From positions 47,940,555 to 48,004,554 of the forward strand of contig OX467083.1 in NCBI GenBank assembly GCA_950106755.1: DNA of 64,000 nt, written 5' to 3'. The position numbers and the translations under genes are program-made. Below, in pieces: positions 62,295 through 64,000 of the stretch. This DNA is from Climacium dendroides. Taxonomy: Eukaryota > Streptophyta > Bryopsida > Hypnales > Climaciaceae. The notes below the pieces were generated by a model. That model saw nothing but the letters and a program-made list of their open reading frames with translations, did not search any database and was not told the origin of the DNA. Position 1 is the stretch's first letter, and the number at the start of each line of letters is the position of its first letter.

Positions 62295-63455
62295 GCACCT
62301 CAGAGGCCAAAATTTGGCCTCTATATTTTGAAAAACATTCTTATTTGACTACTATAATCTTTTGAGTAGTACGATCAAAAAGAGGTGTCCTTGTCTCCGC
62401 ACCTCCAAGTCTCTCTTAACTACCAATCAGTATGGTTGGATTATGTGAATCTATTCTTAGGAGAAAGCTTGAGCGGATTGAAGTCGAAAAGGTCTGGATT
62501 TCATTGAATTTACTCTGGGTGCTTAGGGATTAATGGATGGATACCTTCCATGTTTTTGTCTATGATATTTCTATAATGGTATAATGGTATATTCCTCAAC
62601 AAGTATATGACGCTGGTCTCTTAATTTGCGACAAGTCATTATTTCATACAGATCACAGTTTGTGCATATGAGGAAAAAGCAATACGAACGTTTGTACTTG
62701 AAAGTAGCAGACATGAAAACACTCTTTTTGCGGTTATGGATTTGCTTGTGTGGTATTGGCATGCCAAAGATGTCTTATAATTCTGGGAATTCAGTGGCTG
62801 CTTCACTTGTAGATCAGAACATGAGTTAAAACTGATAAAATGGGAAACTTGTATGGTTGAATCTTGACTTCCCAGTGACAAGCATCTGCGGTGTTTGACA
62901 TCTCCAGCATTCAATAGTCAAGTACAACTGGCCTACTTAGTAAATAACAGTGCCTTAAACAATTTTCACTACATCAGGATGTAATAGGGTGAAATTGGGT
63001 CCAGAACTAGGGGTTGAAACTGAGTGGGGGAGGTTTTGGGTCTGACTAACTTAATTGACGAACCCAGATTGAAATTGCCACCACTGAAAGCGAGGGACAG
63101 AATACAAGTACTTCCAAAAACGTTCTCAATTTAATTATGACCCAGGGTATGTCAAATGCATCTCTTGTTCGTATAGAGATCCATGCTTCTGAAGGAGGGC
63201 CAATATTGGACTTGATCATGCGATTATGACAGAAAAGGTTGTAGTGAGAATCACTGGCTTCTATAACGCCAAGTCCAGAGTTTATGGAAGCCGTGTCACT
63301 GTATCATTTGGCTGCCCAGAAAGAATCGAAACCCATAGTCCTTCTCCTAATTCTAAGCCCTAAGGTCAACCTGAAAGTACAGGTCTGGATGTTCTTGATT
63401 GCATAGAACAACTTGGCATTCATTCCCATAATGCTCTCAAGCAATACCTAGTACA
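62295..63455. other. Spacer downstream of the EF-hand gene
   Basis: No gene is recognised. The right part likely includes the 3' untranslated region of the EF-hand gene on the minus strand. Short frames at 62571-62914 overlap on both strands and resemble nothing known. Confidence 0.4.
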
Positions 63456-63722
63456 TTAATTTCCCTTCAACGTACTACCAGCAAAGACAATCAACGCGGT
63501 CATGACAGCCGAATAGACGGGCGCGGGAGCTTTCTTCACAACAGGGCCCAGGAGAGGCAGCGTCTCCGCCCCGGGCCTGGCCAGCGATACAATGGTGGGG
63601 ATGACGAAGGAGAAGAGCAAGATAGTGGCGCTCACCCGCGCAGTCACGTTCTTCGTGAATTCTCCAATGAAGGCCGTGAACTCGTTCCGGTCCAGAAACC
63701 CATCCTGGTTCTTGTCAAACGT
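63456..63722 (-). CDS. Last exon of an EF-hand, membrane-associated protein (partial)
   Basis: The exon begins after the acceptor GCAACAG at 63723 and ends at a stop at 63456, giving 88 residues in phase 0. It starts with a canonical EF-hand loop, DKNQDGFLDRNE, with Asp at positions 1, 5 and 9 and Glu at 12. Two hydrophobic segments follow (about SATILLFSFVIPTIVSLA and VYSAVMTALIVFAG), each long enough to cross a membrane. The earlier part of the gene must lie to the right, near or beyond the window edge. I do not recognise the specific family. Ca2+ binding and membrane insertion are inferred from the motifs. The long frame through 63806 is read-through of the intron. Confidence 0.7.
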   Translation of the reverse strand, partial: TFDKNQDGFLDRNEFTAFIGEFTKNVTARVSATILLFSFVIPTIVSLARPGAETLPLLGPVVKKAPAPVYSAVMTALIVFAGSTLKGN

Positions 63723-64000
63723 CTGTTGCATCCAAGTCATGCACACTGTAAATGAACTCGTACAAGATAAACAAAAAAATGGAACTTCAGACGATGGACA
63801 TAACATTCTCTAGATTCGCCCTATGTCATCTTGGAATCGTCAAGCACGATGGCCTGAATCTTGGTTATCCACAATGCCCGATCTCCCATTCTAGATAAAG
63901 ATACAAGGTTGAGGGATTAAAATTTATGATGCAAGCATAAACGGTACAAGCTTGCATATGGGTGACAGCACACTCAAAACTCTCTAATGTCAGTCTTCGG
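63723..64000. other. Probable intron and edge of the EF-hand gene
   Basis: This is most likely intron upstream of the EF-hand exon. No second exon can be placed with confidence before the window ends. Confidence 0.4.

Overview
The window reads as nuclear DNA of a land plant. It holds a CAMTA calmodulin-binding transcription activator, a B3-domain protein and a many-exon SAPS-family phosphatase 6 regulatory subunit with short GT-AG introns. The genes sit as GC-richer islands in AT-rich DNA full of plant-type transposons. I cannot name the species. The gene density and the intronless CAMTA would suit a bryophyte or another non-flowering plant, but that is only a guess.

Layout: 1-2005 is the 5' part of a CAMTA gene that runs off the left edge, with its upstream region. 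This block is a duplicate of 54279-56118. From 2 to 10 kb the DNA is AT-rich, with two 8-bp-TSD foldback MITEs, a 1.3-kb long inverted repeat and one GC-rich island near 6.1 kb without a recognised gene. At 10.5-12.9 kb a B3-domain gene lies on the minus strand (three-exon model). From 13 to 18.4 kb the DNA is AT-rich and apparently empty. At 18.96-26.26 kb the SAPS gene lies on the plus strand; I resolve 21 exons giving an 835-residue protein with consistent phases. At 27.7-28.3 kb there is a Stowaway-like MITE, and at 29.9-31.5 kb a Helitron-like element with an internal array. At 34.7-41.1 kb there is a decayed LINE (minus), interrupted by a CACTA-type MITE and by about 2 kb of unidentified DNA. 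At 41.9-47.3 kb a decayed pogo/CENP-B-like transposase gene (minus) has been hit twice by CACTA-type elements; both insertions have intact 3-bp target duplications. At 49.4-50.0 kb lies another Helitron-like element with a possible captured coding fragment. The full intronless CAMTA gene is at 51.4-54.85 kb (minus). A further CACTA-type element is at 58.4-60.7 kb, a small TA-TSD MITE at 61.6 kb, and the last exon of an EF-hand membrane protein at 63.5-63.7 kb (minus).

The host genes do not form a pathway or cluster. The two CAMTA copies are linked by duplication. CAMTA and the EF-hand protein are both calcium-related, but nothing in the sequence connects them. I found no previously undescribed multi-gene system. 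The most informative features are the tandem CAMTA duplication and the well-dated stack of nested transposons.
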